A DNA stretch of 64,000 nucleotides from Nyssa sinensis (taxonomy: Eukaryota > Streptophyta > Magnoliopsida > Cornales > Nyssaceae), in contig CM018051.1 of NCBI GenBank assembly GCA_008638375.1, positions 36,673,240 to 36,737,239 on the forward strand, given 5' to 3'. Shown piece by piece: positions 25,088 through 37,675 of this stretch. How positions within the stretch are numbered: position 1 is the stretch's first letter; each line of letters begins with the position of its first letter. Below the pieces are notes generated by a model. The model did not search any database. It saw only the letters and a program-made list of their open reading frames with translations, and was not told where the DNA came from. Both the position numbers and the translations under genes were made by a program.

Positions 25088-28000
25088 TGGCAGGTAAAAC
25101 TAAAGGCTCCCAAGCTCAACAACTTCTCAAAGTTTTGATGATCCCTAGCCACTACCTATATCTCAACAATTCTGATCACCCTGGGGTGACACTGGTCTCA
25201 CAACCACTGACGGAGACCACTTACAACACATGGCACCAATCCATGCTCATCGCTCAAAGCACAAAGAACAAATTGGGTTTCATCGATGGCACCATTTCCA
25301 AACCTTCCAATTCTTTCGTTGTCGAGCTACTACAGTGGACACGCTGCACCAATATGGTAAAAGCTTGGCTACTTAACTATATTTCTAAAGAAATTTCAAG
25401 CAAATGTTATTTACTGTAATACTATACAAGATATCTAGGTTGAATTGAAGGAGCGGTTTTCACAAGTTAACGACCCTTGGATGTTCCAACTTGAACAAGA
25501 AATCCATACTCTTGTTCAAGGTACCACCTTTGTAAGTACATACTTCACCAAACTTAAAACATTATGGGATAAGCTTTCGTCTCTACAATCCCATCTTTTT
25601 CAAGAAGGGGTAGGCCCACATCAGTAGTATCAATGCACTATGAAGTTTCTAATAGGACTCAATGATTCTTATGCTGTGATTCATGGACAAATCCTCCTGA
25701 TGGATCCACTTCCATCGATTGATCGCATCTATGGCCTTATTCTTCAAGAGGAATGTCAACGCAACATTTAAGTCTTGCCCTTCTATTGATGGAGTTTCCT
25801 TGGCTGCCAAAGGAATCCTCCCTTCACCAACTAATAGAGCTCCTCCACGAAAGAAGCATCTAAAGTGCACCCACTACCATAAGGATGGTCACACTATTTA
25901 TCGTTGTTACTTCATTCATGGGTTCCCACCTGGATCTCACAAGACTAGTTCCAACCATAAAGCAAATGCCCATCATGTCTCTTCCACTAACCATAAATCA
26001 CCCACGAACAGCCTTCCCTTCACTACTTGATCAATGCCAACAACTACTCACCCTGCTTAACAATGCCACCCAATCCTCATCCATGGCCAACCATGTAGGT
26101 AACATCGAGAGTTCTTTGTCAGGTATACTTTCCAATCCCTCTCCTAATACTTTATGGATTCTTGACAGTGGAGCAACTGACCATATAGTTTGTTCTCCGG
26201 CTGATTTAACCTATTATGTTTCAGTCCATGATCATACTATTCAACTCCCTGATGGATCCCAAGCAGTTGTTTCCCATATTGGATCCATTGTTTTTTCTTC
26301 TTCCCTCATCTTAACAAATGTTTTATGTGTCCCCTCATTTCATTTTAATCTTATTTCTGTCCACCAATTTTGTGATACTTTAAACTGCTTACTCTTTTTT
26401 TTTCCCATTCTTGTATTATTCAGGACCTACACTCAATGAAGATGATTGGGGTGGGAACTGAGCAGAATGGCCTGTACTACTTCAACAAAACCAAGCCCGC
26501 TCAGTGTCAGGTGGCTACTTCTCAAGTTTGGCATCGTCGACTCAGACACCTCTTTAGTAAAGTCTTGTCTCAGCTTTCTAATAATGTGTCTGACATTTCT
26601 TGTTCTAAATTAGATACATGTTTTATTTGCCCATTGGCTAAACAGACACGTCTTGAATTTCCTTCTAGTTCTATCTCTACTGTTGCACCTTTTGAATTAC
26701 TACATATGGATATTTGGGGAGGTTATCGTATTGCTTCTCTCTCTAGTGCCCATTACTTTCTTACTATCGTAGATGGCTTTACTAGATGCTATCTGGGTAT
26801 ACTTAATGCATCATAAATCGGATACCTAGTCATCTACTTCAGAATTTCCTTTGCCTGATTAAAAAATAATTTTCTGCTACAGTTAAAATCATTCGTAGTG
26901 ATAATGGGGCAGAATTTGACATGCCCTCTTATTACTCAAAAAAAGGGATTATTCATCAGACCAATTGCATCTCTACTCCCCAACAAAATAGGGTAGTTGA
27001 GCGTAAACACCGTCATCTCTTAAATGTCTCCCATGCCTTACTCTTTCAAGCAAACTTACCTAAACATTTTTAGGGCGATGTTGTCCTTACAGCAGCTTAT
27101 TTGATCAATAGGACACCTACTCCTCTATTAGATGGGCAATCTCCCTCCAAGAAGCTCTACCATTCACCCCCTCAATACACTCATCTCTGAGTTTTTGGTT
27201 GCCTCTATTATCCTTCTACTCATTTTAAACCCGTCTCCAAATTCGATCCTCGAGCGACCCCTTGCATTTTCCTTGGGTATCCACATGGCTAGAAGGGTTA
27301 TTGTCTTTATGATCTTCATACTCACCACACATTTACCTCTCACGATGTCATCTTCTATAAAGATCACTTCCCATTTCAACATTCTCCTTCCAAGTCACCT
27401 TCTCCTATTTTACCGCACCCTTTTGACTATCTCGACCTTCTCTCCCCTCCGACACATCATGACCCACATAATCACACTTCTCACTTTCTCTCTCTTGATC
27501 ATCCAGTTCGGCGTTCCACACGACAGACTCAGCCACCTGCATAGCTACATTCTTTCATATGATCACCTTTCTCCCAATCATCATGCTTTTATTACTACTA
27601 TATCCCTCGCGAAAGAACCCCAGTCTTTCTTGCAGGCCATGTAGAACCCTAAATGGCATAATGCTATGAGAATTGAGATTGATGCACTTAAAGCCAATCA
27701 TACCTAGGACTCTGACAACTCTTCCTCCACATAAGAAACCCATTGGGTGCAAGTGGGTGTACAAGATCAAATATAATCCAGATGGTTCCGTAGAACGATA
27801 TAAAGCTCGTCTCGTTGCCAAAGGTTACAATCAAAAGGAGGACATTAACTATTCAGAGACTTTGCCCTTGTTACCAAAATGGTCACCGTTCGCACAGTCT
27901 TAGCTCTTGCTGCTCTCCACAACTAGCATCGTCACCAGGTCGATGTCAACAATGTTTTTCTTCGTGGTAATCTTGATGAAGATGTTTACATACACCTTCC

Positions 28001-29145
28001 TCCTAGGTTTTGGACGAAAGGGGGAGAGTCGAGTCTGCAAGTTGAACAAATCTTTATACGGCCTCAAACAAGCATCAAGGCAATGGTATGCTAAGCTTTC
28101 CTCAACTCTTATAAATGCTGGCTATAGACAATCTAAAGCAGACTACTCTTTGTTCATCTGATCCCATAAGAACGGCTTCACAATTGTGTTGGTGTATGTT
28201 GATGATATCATCTTAGCAGTGAAACAATCTTGAACAGATATGTAAACTGAAGAAATACTTGGGAGATTGCTTCAAACTCAAGGATCTTGGGTCTTTGAAG
28301 TACTTTCTCGGGATTGAGGTGGCTCGATCGAAGAATGGAATATTTCTTTCATAGAGAAAATATGCCTTGGAGATTCTTGAAGAAACAGGATTCCTTGGGG
28401 CTAAGCCAGCAACTTTACCCATGGAGCAAAATCTGGCATTAAGTGAATCTAATGGAGAACTTATCCCAGAACCCTTTTTATATCGGCGATTGGTTGGGAA
28501 ATTAATATATTTGACCATCACCAAGCCAGATTTGGCATATGTAGTCCAAGTGCTGAGCCAATTCATGGATAGACCGCAAACTTCTCACTTAGATGCAGCA
28601 CACAAAGTATTGTAGTATCTCAAGCAATCACCATGACAAGGGATTTTACTATCAGCCTCCAGCAATACCCAACTGTATGCATTCTGTGATGCCGATTAGG
28701 CACGTTGCAGAGACACTCGACGTTCCATCACAGGATATTGCATTCTGCTGGGAAAGTCACCCATTTCCTGAAGACCAAAAAGCAAACAACAATCTCCCGA
28801 TCTTCGGCTGAAGCAGAATATAGAGCCATGGCTTCAACTTGTTGTGAAATCACTTGGCTAAAGCAACTGTTGGTAGATCTCAATGAAGCACACCCACAAC
28901 CCATTAAGGTATATTGTGACAACAAGGCAGCTATTCACATAGCTTCAAATCCAATGTTTCATGAGAGAACTGAAGCATATAGAAATAGACTGTCACCTAA
29001 TTCGGGAAAAGCTTCAAAATGGAGTCATTCAGATAAACTACTTGCCAACAAGCCAACAACTTGCAGATCTTTTTACCAAAGCACTTGGTCCCACACAGTT
29101 CAATTACCTTCTTAGCAAGTTGGGTGTCATTAACATCCACTCCAA
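25088..29145 (+). pseudogene. Decayed Copia gag-pol polyprotein
   Basis: ATG at 25,088 opens MAGKTKGSQAQQ and a gag domain with SDHPG, LTETTYNTW and KAWLLNYISKE. A one-base shift near 25,405 moves the frame to the part containing ELKERFSQVN. A zinc knuckle near 25,860-25,915 has its second Cys replaced by Tyr (CTHYHKDGH). The protease motif LDSGATDH is at about 26,161-26,184. Integrase shows H-x3-H (WHRRLRH) and C-x2-C (CFICPLA), then catalytic Asp in HMDIWG, Asp in RSDNGAEF (about 26,897) and Glu in VVERKHRHL (about 27,000). RT has [22 protein letters not shown] and the YVDDII catalytic motif (about 28,195-28,212). RNase H has [13 protein letters not shown] and [12 protein letters not shown], ending [16 protein letters not shown]. 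At least ten stops and shifts make it non-functional. Confidence 0.95.
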
Positions 29146-29157
29146 CTTGAGGGGGGG

Positions 29158-29424
29158 TGTTGAGAAAATACAGGCAAACAGAGATCCGAGTATCTCGTTG
29201 TGCTTCCAAATGTGACGAGGTCAATACAATAGTAAAACTTCAGAAGGAAAGAATAGCAGACACGGGCTGATCTCAAGACGTTTGTCTAGCATGATTGCAG
29301 TAATTAATTGATTCTTTTTCTTGTATAAATAGCACCCTTCGGGTCTTTGTAAAATTATCAATATAGAATACAATTCTTCAATTCTTCTCTGCCCCTCTTT
29401 ATTTCGTAGTTCTATTTTTCTTCA
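29158..29424 (+). repeat. 3' LTR of the Copia element with polypurine tract
   Basis: Directly preceded by the polypurine tract gaggggggg (29,149-29,157). It starts tgttgagaaaatac and ends tttttcttca. It retains the TATA sequence gtataaatagc (about 29,322-29,332). The TTATG target duplication follows. Confidence 0.95.
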
Positions 29425-29429
29425 TTATG

Positions 29430-31435
29430 TGGAGCCCAAAATCGATGTACGATGACGTATTGCATTGAATAACAAATAGGAATACAAACTAGAGTTACAT
29501 TGCATTTTTCATGTTTTAGACTTGGCATTTACACTTGGGCTCTTTTCTATATAGAGTGTTGGTATTAATTCAAATATTTCATCATCATATGGGTAGAGAT
29601 GGAGATCTTTGCTCAGATTAGTAGATCTAAAGAAAATATGACAGATAAAATATCAAAATCTTGCAGAGTATCAAAACAAATAATTTAAAAGATTCTCCCT
29701 CTTGCTATCATTATTTCCCTATAGTAATCATGTAATGTCAATTAAAAAGTAGTATACAGATGTTTCAAAGGAAGTTGCTGGCTTTACATCATGTACTGGC
29801 AATTCTGAATCAGTTTCTGTACAAGCTAGGGGGCATGACAATACGTCTCTATTCCATCTTTGGTTCGTCCCTGTCCCTCTTGCTCATGTTTGGCAGTTTT
29901 GACGAGTGACACTGACAATGATATACCACACCAACAACTAGCTTTCCAATCCAATTATGAAATCTCAGTTATCTACTACAGAAGTGTTTGGAAGGTACTT
30001 CTTTGGATGAATAATTTTGTACGGACTGATATTTCATGTGAGAGTATTTTGTTCTTGTGTTGTGTTGTTAAAAGGGAGATGGATGGATGGTATTCAGTAT
30101 TCTATCTTGTCCTTGCTTGCTTGCTGAGGAAAACAAGGTCAATTATTCCACTTTTTAATTTTTTTTTTTTAATACAAAATGCCATTAACATGCCTCCTAG
30201 ATTCTGTTTGTTTCAACAAATAATGTCGCAGAGGAAAAGGAAAGCATGATGATTTTTCCTCAAGCTTCACAGTAAAAGACCCAATGAGAAAAACTGAGGG
30301 ACGACATTTGGATCATCAAATTTTAATTGGTATTTTGAGAAATGTATTAAAAAAAAACACTAACATAACATTACAAATTTCCACCTGAAAATCAAAACTC
30401 ATTACCTTTCCCAATGAATTATGCCTTCCCAATTTTGTTTCCTTTTTTCTTAAAGCTTTATATAAGACTGTTAAGTGTTAATTAGAGAAGAGAATTTTCT
30501 TATCATTATTCTTTTCACTTGAAACTTGTTAAAAACAACTAAATTCCTAACTAAAAATGGAGCCAAAGTAAATTTTCCCATTCATAAACCATATAGTGGC
30601 GAATACTGCTAATTAGTGTCTCCAATATTGTTTTTCCGAGATTAGAAGGCAATTTTTTGAAATGCCAGTAAGGATGTTGGTAGCAAGAAGAAGCAGGGGC
30701 CATATGTTGGTAGGAATTAAGACAGGGATGAGCTGCTGCCTACTGGGCGGTGGGCTGCTGTTCTACCATAAATGACAAAAAATTTGAGTAATTAAAAATT
30801 TGAAATAAAATTCAAGTAAAGGAATTTATAAAATTATAAATTAGTCACTACAAAAATATATATATATATATATATTTACATTTTTTTTGTAAGCATATAC
30901 TAATACAAAATTATCATAATTCGAAATAAGAATCAAATGCAAAAAATATTTACTTATGAGCATAATTTAAAATAGTACTCCACTAATATACTTAAACTGT
31001 TTTTAGAGTGATTATGGGTTTCAAACTTATATTTAGATTATATTATAAATATTTAAAAAAAATGAATTCTTTTACATAAGGGGACTTAAAGCTATTATTA
31101 TTATTTGGTTAAATAACATAGCCGACAGGGAAACAAAATAACCTCCACCAGTCTATTTTAGTCATTTTCACCTTTGAATTTGGATGGTTTCCATTCCTTT
31201 GCAGCCACCGGATTGATTGTTGCTTTGCTGGTTTTAGAAAACCACATTCTCATTTGCTGCCGCGTGTGAAAAAAGATAAAGATATATATGTATATGATAA
31301 TTACTTTCCACAGTTAATTCCTTCCTCTGTTCAATGTCTTGGAGGGTCAGAGCATTGAAAAGAGCCGAGATTTGATCTCTTTCTTTCCTTTGGATCAGAA
31401 ACGTACAAGACATGACCATTTTTGAATGGTCCGGT
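29430..31435. other. Non-coding flank, no gene recognised
   Basis: Continues the target sequence tggagcccaaaatcgatgtacg, then AT-rich DNA. An ORF of 129 aa at 29,860-30,249 and a 61-aa reverse ORF at 31,234-31,419 show no known motif and look like chance ORFs. A (TA)n run lies at about 30,857-30,876. Confidence 0.5.
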
Positions 31436-31489
31436 ACGTAATAAAATATTTCTTTAATGATAATCTATCATATTTAATGACAATGTATG

Positions 31490-31796
31490 TTTTTAATAAT
31501 GTTTTATTATATATAATGTAACTTATTTTATTTAATAAGATATAATACATGTCATAATATAATTAAAAAAACAAAAAATTAAATAGTATGCCCAGCTCAT
31601 AAAAGGATAAGACATCTCAAGTCTCACCTGATTAATTCAAAATTTTCAAAAAGATAAATAATGATGTGACATGTAATTTTTTTTTTGAGTATAATATATC
31701 ACATAATAATATATTTTTTAAAATATATTTTATTATATATATTATATTTTACTAAAAAAATAAGTTATATTACATATAATATAATATTATTAAAAA
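31490..31796. repeat. AT-rich fold-back (MITE-like inverted repeat)
   Basis: Left arm 31,490-31,542 (tttttaataatgttttatta...) is a near-complete inverted complement of right arm 31,744-31,796 (...taatattattaaaaa), both carrying the core taa(t/c)(g/a)taacttattt. Weaker pairing extends outward to roughly 31,450 and 31,835. The loop is about 200 bp. No coding capacity, clear terminus or target duplication was identified, so the class is unknown. Confidence 0.6.
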
Positions 31797-32156
31797 TATT
31801 AAAAGAAGAAATTATCACATCAATCATTTCACTATACCGCAAGAATTTTCAACTCCCTCCGTCCAGTGTGTGGTTAATCTGAACTGTCTTTTGACTGGAT
31901 TGCAAAGTAAGATTGTTGTCCTCTTGTATCTCAATATGGAAGGTTGCGTGGTTTTTCGCGCTATCGATGTTGTACTGTCCTTTTGAACGAGTTTAGAAGA
32001 CTATATAAATTGATTAGGAGTAGAATAAACTTAAAATAAGTAAACAATTATACCATCTCCCCTCGTTTATAATATAAAATTATCAAATTATTCTTTATTT
32101 ATTTTAAAATTTCTAATTATTTCATATATCATAAAATAGTAAATATATTTAAAGTA

Positions 32157-32587
32157 TGACATGTGTCTGTATAGAACTCGTCAAGATACAGATCAAAAAA
32201 TATTATTTTATTCAAATCAACTAGGCACAAAGAGTTCAGATGTATATGATTTAGAATATAGCACCGCTTTCCATATCCTACTAATCTCATAATAAAGAAA
32301 CAGAGTTCAATATGACAACTAGTATCTTCGAATATCTTTAAATCTCTACTTTTATGGTTCATAATCCTACTCAACTTAGAAAATCTATAACTTATAAATA
32401 AAACCATAAGGTACGCTTTTAATTTATATTCAATTCTTCTATTAAATTATTGTCTCTATTTCTCTATTGACTTTATTATCGAATCGAAGCGGCTACCACC
32501 GGAGCATTTTCGGTGACCCTCTGATATCAAGTTATTAACAGATAGCAAAAAACAGAAGACCCTTTTGACCATAAAAGAGTAACATCA
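32157..32587 (+). repeat. 5' LTR of a Tat-like Ty3/gypsy element
   Basis: Ends in CA three bases before the primer-binding site. A TATA box (cttataaataaaacc, about 32,391-32,405) is followed by ggtacgcttttaatt and the U5-like ggctaccaccggagcattttcggtgaccctc. The start at TGACATGTG is inferred; no second LTR is present for comparison. Confidence 0.65.
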
Positions 32588-32589
32588 AC

Positions 32590-32610
32590 TTGGCGCCATT
32601 TGTGAGAACG
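32590..32610 (+). other. Primer-binding site of the Tat-like element
   Basis: The sequence ttggcgccatttgtgagaac follows the LTR. TGGCGCC is a common primer-binding core in plant Ty3/gypsy elements of the Tat/Athila group. Confidence 0.75.
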
Positions 32611-32673
32611 ACAATCATTCTTACTATTTTTTCTTCAAACAACAAATCTATTGCCTTTTTCTTCCAAAATTCA

Positions 32674-34440
32674 ATGGCTTCCAACCTTGGTCCTAAAAAG
32701 AACTCCCAAAACCCTCAGAATCAGCCTCCTACTAGAAGAAGAAGGGAACAAACACCCATTCGCTTACAACAACAACTTGATCGGATTCAATGGTAGTCTG
32801 ATTAGATGCAGGAACAACTCATTACCATGTCACAAGTTCTGGCTTCACTGGCTCAGAACCAATAGAGAAACCCTTCTCTTCCTACTAACATTGCTCACGA
32901 AGGACCTCCACCTCCTGCCACCACCACGGACGAAGGATCCCCCGACGAGTAATTGCCTAACATGCAACCGGTACACCCCCATGGCACCGTCCATATGGGG
33001 GCTGATCCCCAATCTTTAATAGCTGTGGGGAGAGGAATGCCCACGTTTCATCCTACTATCCATTACTACAGCAGGACGAGGATACCAATTCCAACGGACT
33101 TCTAGAGCCAATCTAGTGCTATAGGAACTCCAACCTCCCCAAACTCCAGTCCCCCTAGCCTTGGGAGAGCAGCATCCTTCTACTAACTCAGGACTAATTC
33201 CTCCCCTAAATCCAGGACCTCGAAACACAAGACAAGATCAACAACGAGTACCGATCGCACAACAAGTCCTTCCCAAAGCCCCTTAGATGGTAGAGGAGAT
33301 AACAAACTCTCAAGATCAGACGATCTCAACCAGGGGTTTCATGACCCTCTAAAGCAAGACGAGTTAAGTAAATTTCTCGGTAGGTTCTCCACACCATTTA
33401 CCTCTGTTATAATGATAGAGGAGCAACCCAAGAAGTTTGTTGTTCCAAAATTCACCCTCTACGACAAGTCTGAAGACCTTGGGGACCACCTATCTCACTA
33501 TCAACACACAATGGCTCTACATGGAGCTATCGACGCCTTCATGTGTAGAGCTTTCGTGACGAGCCTCAAAGGTACCACCCTTAAGTGGTTCTACAACCTT
33601 TCCCAAAAATCGATCAGCAATTTTTATGAGCTCGGTAGGCTATTTTTCAACCAATTCTTAACAAGCAAGAAGTTGACAAAATGACCAGAATTCTTGCTAA
33701 CTATGAAGCAAGCAAATGGTGAATCACTTCGGGAGTACATAGCTCGTTTTAATACCGAACTCACGGAGATAACCGATTGCAATCTAAGTTTCCTAGTAGC
33801 CACCCTCACTTCAGGCCTTGGGCTTGGACGCTTCCAAGATTCCTTGATTAAGAATCCCTTTGTCGATATGACAGCACTCATAGATAGAGCACAAAAGTAT
33901 ATTAATCTCGAAGATATAAAAACTTCATTCCGAAAAGCTAAAAAGCAAGCTTGGAAGGATGACCAAATTTAGAAGAGGGATAACAGCACTAACAAGAAGA
34001 GGATCAAGAGTCCTGAGAAGAGAATAGCACCTAAAGCCCAGAATAACTCTAACTTTGGGTGGTATGGGACTTACACCCCTCTGAATGCCTCTCTTACCCA
34101 CATACTCCAATAGATCCAGACTCGTGAAAACCTAAGGTGGTCGAAGCCACTAAAAAGTCACCCTGACTCATGAAATTAGAACAAGTATTATGATTTCCAT
34201 AAGGAGCAAGGGCACACGACTGAGAAGTGCAGGGCTTTGAAGCAAGAAATAGAGCATCTTATCAAGAAAGGACAACTAAGAAAGTTTGTCAGCCAAGACG
34301 GAAGGCAGAACCCCCGTGACAAAAGACCACCTCAAAGAAGGCAAGAGCAAAGGCCTAAATAGAGAAAAATTCAGAATGATCAACAACGGCAAAATAATCA
34401 AGTCATTTTTGTGTTTCACGCTAACAATACAATAACATGA
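32674..34440 (+). pseudogene. Ty3/gypsy (Tat-like) gag remnant
   Basis: ATG at 32,674 (MASNLGPKKNSQNP) opens a proline/arginine-rich leader with several breaks. The gag core is at 33,412-33,960: PKFTLYDKSEDLGDHLSHYQ, FVTSLKGTTLKWFYNL, then after a stop at 33,682 ESLREYIARFNTELTEI and FVDMTALIDRAQKYINLED. A knuckle-like segment, YYDFHKEQGHTTEKC (about 34,187-34,232), precedes the ALKQEIEHLIKKGQL tail typical of Tat-lineage gag. In it the first expected Cys is replaced, as the visible residues are Y-Y-D-F-H...H...C. Stops and shifts throughout show the copy is dead. Confidence 0.9.
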
Positions 34441-35650
34441 ACGTCTAACTAAGCTAGGAAAATATATGCTCAAGAGGCAAGGGTGGAACCTTGTACCATC
34501 CAAATCTCGACCATTGAGAAAAATGTGAAGTCAGAACCTCAGATTCAGTTCTCTAAATTGGACCTTATTGGGATACATCGTCCCCACAGCGATGCTCTTG
34601 TCATTTTACTCAAAATCGCTAATTTTGATATCAAAAGGGTTTTATTCTGCGAACCCTTCAAACACATGAAACTAAACTCTAATGACATCAGAGTTATCGT
34701 TGCTGTCATGACAGGATTCGATGGGAATCTCAGCATCCCAATGGGCAGAATTGATCTACCGACCACGATAGGAGAAGAGGACTAACAAAAGACACTGATC
34801 TCTTAATACATGCTCCTAAACACTAAATCTCCCTATAATATCATTATTGAAAAGCCTAGGATCCACCAAATAGGAGCAATTACTTCAACCCTCCATCAAT
34901 GCTTAAAATATGTCTACAACAACAAAGTTCTCACCATCAAGGGTTATCAACCCACTACCCAGGAATGTTATGCCTTTGCACTAAAAGAAAAGCCTTCTAA
35001 ATAGCAATTATAGTACCCTCATGAAAGGGAAAGTTCCTCATCTTCTAATCTTCATGAGGCAGAAGAATGTCCTTCCGAGATTAACGAGCCACTAAGTCTC
35101 ATATGAAGGGATAGCGCAGTTAAACCAATAGAGAAGTCTATCAAAGTGCTCATCAACACTGAAGAAAAAAGAAAATATTTACACATTGACTCAGCTCTGT
35201 CTCCTTCTGAGTAAGAGGCTATTGTTAAATTTCTAAAGGCCAACATTTCAATATTTGCTTGAAAAACTAAAGATATGGAGGGAATAGATCTTGATTTCAT
35301 CTCTCACAAGCTAATGACAGATCCAAACAATCGCCTAATAAGACAAAAAAAGAGAAAATTTGCCTAGAACGTCACAAAATCATCAATGAAGAGATCCAGA
35401 GGTTGCTTAATGTTGGGATGATAAAAGAAGTGTTCTACCCAAAGTGAATTGCCAATACAGTTTTTGTAAAAAAGAAGAACGAAAAGTGGAGGATCTACGT
35501 TAACTACACCAACCTTAACAAAGTTTGTTTTAAAGACAACTTCCTTCTTCCTAGAATTAATCAACTTGTTGATGTCATGGCAAGTCACAAACTCATGAGT
35601 TTCATAGATGCTTACTCTGAGTACAATCAGATTCAAATATATCATTCATA
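34441..35650 (+). pseudogene. Ty3/gypsy protease and truncated reverse transcriptase
   Basis: The protease-like region (34,483-34,783) reads GIHRPHSDALVILLKIANFDIKRVLF and GFDGNLSIPMGRIDLP. The expected Asp-Thr/Ser-Gly triad after RVL is replaced by CEP, so the catalytic Asp is lost. Next comes SPYNIIIEKPRIHQIGA (34,828-34,878), the linker seen before RT in Tat elements. RT begins near 35,380 in the frame of EVFYPK, FVKKKNEKWRIYVNYTNLNK and MSFIDAYSEYNQIQI. The sequence stops there, before the YxDD motif. RNase H, integrase and the 3' LTR are absent, so about two-thirds of the element is missing. Confidence 0.9.
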
Positions 35651-37020
35651 TTAAAAAAAAATAACCTTCATATCATAACGAAGTCTAAGAGTTCTTCCCT
35701 TTTTCTTCTTCATCTCCTTCATAACCAAGTTCTTTAAGATCTTTTAGTCCTCTCTCGACTATAATTTTTGGCTCCATTCCGGCTCATACTCACCTCTTTT
35801 ACATTCATAAGTTGGATAAGATATCTTTTATTTTTACATTTATAAATGCTGTTTTTAAAAATTAAATAAAAAAAAAAAAAGGTATTTGACAGCTTAATTT
35901 TTAAATTAGTTTTCGTGTTAATTTTGTTTTTCAAAGTTCATATATAAAAATTCTCTTATACAACGACTAAAGGACACAATACAGGAAGTTTCGTACGTTC
36001 AGATAAGGGAGTCGATACGGATCTGTTTCGAGGATGAAAGGTGAAAGACATCCATAATGATGAAATGATTGTCACGTTGTCCTGACAGCGTTGAAATAAT
36101 GTAAATTAATAGATCAAGATCCAAATATGATTAGACATTGGATCGACATTCTACCAAAACTGGTATGTTATGACCCATACAGGAACTTAAATCAGTGGTT
36201 GGCTGGAAATTAACTTTGATTTGATTCAAAGGGTCAATAAAATACAAGTGTCGGACACACTGGGTGAGTGAGAATCCTTGGGTTTGATTTTCCCACCCAA
36301 ATGGGTTTTGTCCTGGCTCGGTGTTCCATCCCAACAGCGGCACAAGCACGACACGGCACCTTTAATTAATTGTCCACTGTTATGTTATATTTATTACACA
36401 AAATTAAAATAAAAATTACTCATGTAAATTCAAAAAATATTTAGAATAATTTTTAATAAAATATAAATTTTTAATATAATAAACATTTTTAATTATATTA
36501 AATAAAAATAAAAATAAAATAAAATAAACATTCTTAAAATACTTATTCTACCGTATTAAATATAACGTTAGTATAAGACTTGTCCACCATAGTCACATTT
36601 AAGGGCTAGAAAGTCCCATCCCACGAACCAGTCCAATGTTCTCCAAGTTGAAAAATTATTCAATGCTAGGGATCATATTTGTTAAACTCTTAGGGCCCAT
36701 ACATCAGTACAACATTCTGCCAAATTTGTTTAATTTATATGAGAGAACATTCAAACCCATAATCAAGTTGCAATTACGAATCTACTTATTGCCACAATAA
36801 CATGAAGAAATGATGTGATATATTATTTCTCAAAATCATAGATATATGTTTCAAAATTAATGTAAGATTTTTTTAAATCAAATTTAAGTCTACCTCAAAT
36901 TAATTATTTACATAAAATTTTAAAAAAATTTATCATTTTCTATTCTAAAAGTTTGCATTAGAGACATTTTTTACTTTTGATATTAATAATAATAATTTTT
37001 TTAGAATTTGTTTTTTTTTT
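35651..37020. other. AT-rich DNA, no gene recognised
   Basis: Begins at the truncation point of the Tat-like element. It holds T-rich and A-rich runs and no ORF with recognisable content. The ORF at 36,131-36,349 (minus) has no known motif. Confidence 0.5.
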
Positions 37021-37029
37021 GTTGGGTGA

Positions 37030-37675
37030 TTGTCTCTGTTTTGGATATTGAGGTCTTCATATGCATTTATGGTAATTAGTGGAGGCAGAATTAGAAACCC
37101 TTATGCTAACAATTGTAGGAGACAATCTGTTACTTGTTTCGGTTCTCAGATACAAGAAAATCGTGAAGACAATAGGCATTGTACTAATAATAGAATTTGC
37201 AATCACCTTGTTCGTGTACACGGTTTTATTCAAAGAACTTTGTGAAATTACGAAACACTTTCGGATTTTGATGATATATTTTATTTCGAAGACTTTTTTG
37301 ATAGAATATATGATTTTGATGATTGTGTAGAATATATGAAACTTTTAGAAGAGAAAATATATTTTTGGACAAAAGATAAGCTTATAAGATTAGCAAAAAG
37401 GTGGTTGTTTGTATTATGGAGGCGTAGATAAGGACAAGGTAAAAGAGAAATTGATTTGTGAAGAAAGAAGAAGAAAAAAAATAGAATTTTTTTGTTTCAA
37501 GAGGCAACAGATTCTAATAGGAGTGGTCAACGTTATAGGTAAAAATAAACCTGAAGCATTGCAAAAAGATTTTGATGATTATGAGAAGGATGAAATTGTA
37601 GTCTTAGATCAAGAAGATGATTTGTTTTCTTATTTTATTATAGAAACATTATTATTATCAAAACAAGAGTCTTAA
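37030..37675 (+). pseudogene. Unrecognised broken ORF cluster, acidic
   Basis: Two adjacent open stretches, 37,030-37,245 and 37,409-37,675, can be read with the sequence between as a broken protein. Features include FDDCVEYMKLLEEKIYFWT just before 37,400, a basic stretch (CEERRRKKIEF) and an acidic end (DFDDYEKDEIVVLDQEDD). No family was recognised. Codon-like structure is weakly better than in the surroundings, but it could still be chance in AT-rich DNA. Confidence 0.2.

Larger units (their letters stand above)
24175..29424 (+). mobile_element. Structurally complete Ty1/copia retrotransposon
   Basis: The 5,250-bp element has two 267-bp LTRs (24,175-24,441; 29,158-29,424), a primer-binding site, gag-pol in the order GAG-PR-INT-RT-RH (the order that defines Copia), a polypurine tract and a perfect 5-bp target duplication TTATG (24,170-24,174 and 29,425-29,429). 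By eye the LTRs differ at roughly 15-18 positions, and the polyprotein has many stops and shifts, so the element is old and non-autonomous. It landed in a sequence (ttatattatgtggagccc) that also occurs at 19,480 and 23,870. Confidence 0.96.

Noticed and set aside
27132..27644. 170-aa + strand ORF inside the Copia element
   Set aside because: It is an off-frame reading of the integrase-RT spacer; the true frame reads [22 protein letters not shown].
29860..30249. 129-aa ORF
   Set aside because: No recognisable motif, no supporting splice or promoter pattern, and hydrophobic composition from T-rich DNA.
30842..30860. CACTACAAAAATAT as a second CACTA terminus
   Set aside because: No subterminal repeats follow and no matching opposite end was seen; it is probably chance in AT-rich DNA.
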